From positions 379,857-443,856 of the forward strand of contig CAJJDN010000012.1 in NCBI GenBank assembly GCA_905182985.1: a stretch of 64,000 nucleotides of DNA. The letters are read 5' to 3'. A program made the position numbers and the translations under genes. The stretch is from Paramecium sonneborni. Lineage: Eukaryota; Ciliophora; Oligohymenophorea; Peniculida; Parameciidae. A model generated the notes under the pieces. That model was not told the DNA's origin and did not search any database. It worked only from the letters and a program-made list of their open reading frames with translations. Positions 63,324-64,000 of this stretch are shown here, one piece after another; the stretch's first letter is position 1, and each line of letters begins with the position of its first letter.

Positions 63324-64000
63324 ATATAAATTTATATATTAATCATATTATTAGAATTATATCTTTTTTAGACAGAAAGTTTCAGATCAATTTTATATCT
63401 TGAATTTAAATATTAATAAAAGAAATTATACCAATAAGATAATTTAAATAATTTAAAAGTCAATGGATATTCAAAACGATTAAAATTAGGGAAGTTCTAG
63501 TTAAACCATAGAAACAAAAACTTAAGAACCATAAATGTAGATAGAAAATACAGATTAGTAATTATAAAATTTATTTTTAGGTTTTAATATGTTCCATAAC
63601 AAATGTCTTAGTAAATTTAAGGAGGGGTTAATAAAGTAAAGATCTCAAAAAATGCTAACATTATGAAAGCAGATTCTTTAACAAATGCTCAAAGAGCAGA
63701 AATGAAAGATTAAACTAGAGCATAATTATAAAGTGCTAATAAAAAGTAAGTCCCTGCTTAACAATAAATTCCTATTTAATAATAATAGCCATTCTAATAA
63801 TAACAATAATAGTAATTTGTGTAACAAATGCCAGTTAATAATTTTTAACAACCATAGAATATAAATAATGTCAATAGATAACAAGTTCTATAATAGTAGC
63901 CTCAGTAGTAACAATAAAATTAAGGGTTTCTTGGAAGTGTAAAGAATTATTGGAATAACTTATTTGGAAGTGATCCAGAAAACTAATTTAAGTATGAACA
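63324..64000. repeat. Duplicated block 5, right copy (continues past window)
   Basis: Matches 62131-62807. Confidence 0.95.
63463..64000 (+). CDS. Same vWA-domain gene, second copy running off the window
   Basis: Matches the first 538 bp of the gene at 62270. Most likely the real, continuing copy of one gene, with the left copy being an unmerged contig end. Only the Gln/Asn-rich N-terminal part is visible here; the vWA domain would lie beyond the edge. Confidence 0.8.

Overview
This is a slice of a ciliate macronuclear genome, almost certainly Paramecium or a very close relative. In every gene I could translate, TAA and TAG are read as glutamine and only TGA ends the frame. More than 40 introns could be placed. 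Nearly all are 19-30 nt, start GTA/GTT/GTG and end TAG or AAG. The sequence is very AT-rich and genes are packed tens of bases apart on both strands. I built all gene models by reading with TAA/TAG = Gln and removing tiny introns where this restored frame; most of the better-resolved models were checked for length divisible by three.

Layout. 1-5.7 kb: a coiled-coil protein, an FHA-domain protein, a membrane protein with two PX-like domains and an EF-hand protein, then a tRNA-Phe. 6-11.4 kb: a secreted cystatin and a large IQ/coiled-coil protein with a DUF4378-like C-terminus (CEP350/TRM type). 11.5-22.5 kb: a giant TmcB-like TM-PAS protein, a 638-residue orphan, an NDR kinase, an FOP/TON1-like protein and a second identical tRNA-Phe in inverse orientation. 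22.7-38.2 kb: a PH-like plus kinase protein, a second TmcB-like giant, a type I membrane protein, a twin CX9C protein, an mTERF protein and a pseudokinase. 38.9-48.3 kb: a coiled-coil protein, an alpha/beta-hydrolase relic, a CDC26-like APC/C subunit, a helix-turn-helix protein, an unknown gene, a PX-WD40 protein, a bL25m-like protein and a kelch protein. 48.3-64 kb: a third TmcB-like giant, a CDPK, an ANP32-like LRR protein, two coiled-coil proteins, relics including a broken kelch gene, and a von Willebrand factor A protein cut by the window edge.

Biological threads. (1) Basal body/centrosome: the FOP-like and DUF4378/CEP350-like genes lie under 10 kb apart and belong to families known to bind each other; the NDR kinase and several coiled-coil proteins may act in the same cortex and cilium context. 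(2) Calcium and kinase signalling: EF-hand protein, CDPK, NDR kinase, PH-like kinase and pseudokinase. (3) Three dispersed members of the ciliate-expanded TmcB-like TM-PAS family. (4) Mitochondrial proteins: mTERF, twin CX9C and bL25m-like.

Assembly warning. Five places have an N (240 Ns at 9044-9283, single Ns at 23948, 31599, 50271 and 63323) flanked on both sides by the same 0.8-1.24 kb sequence, with no difference seen in the stretches compared. These look like contig ends joined without merging the overlap, not biology. They artificially duplicate parts of five genes, and collapsing each pair restores one continuous gene. No CRISPR array, insertion sequence or rRNA was seen.
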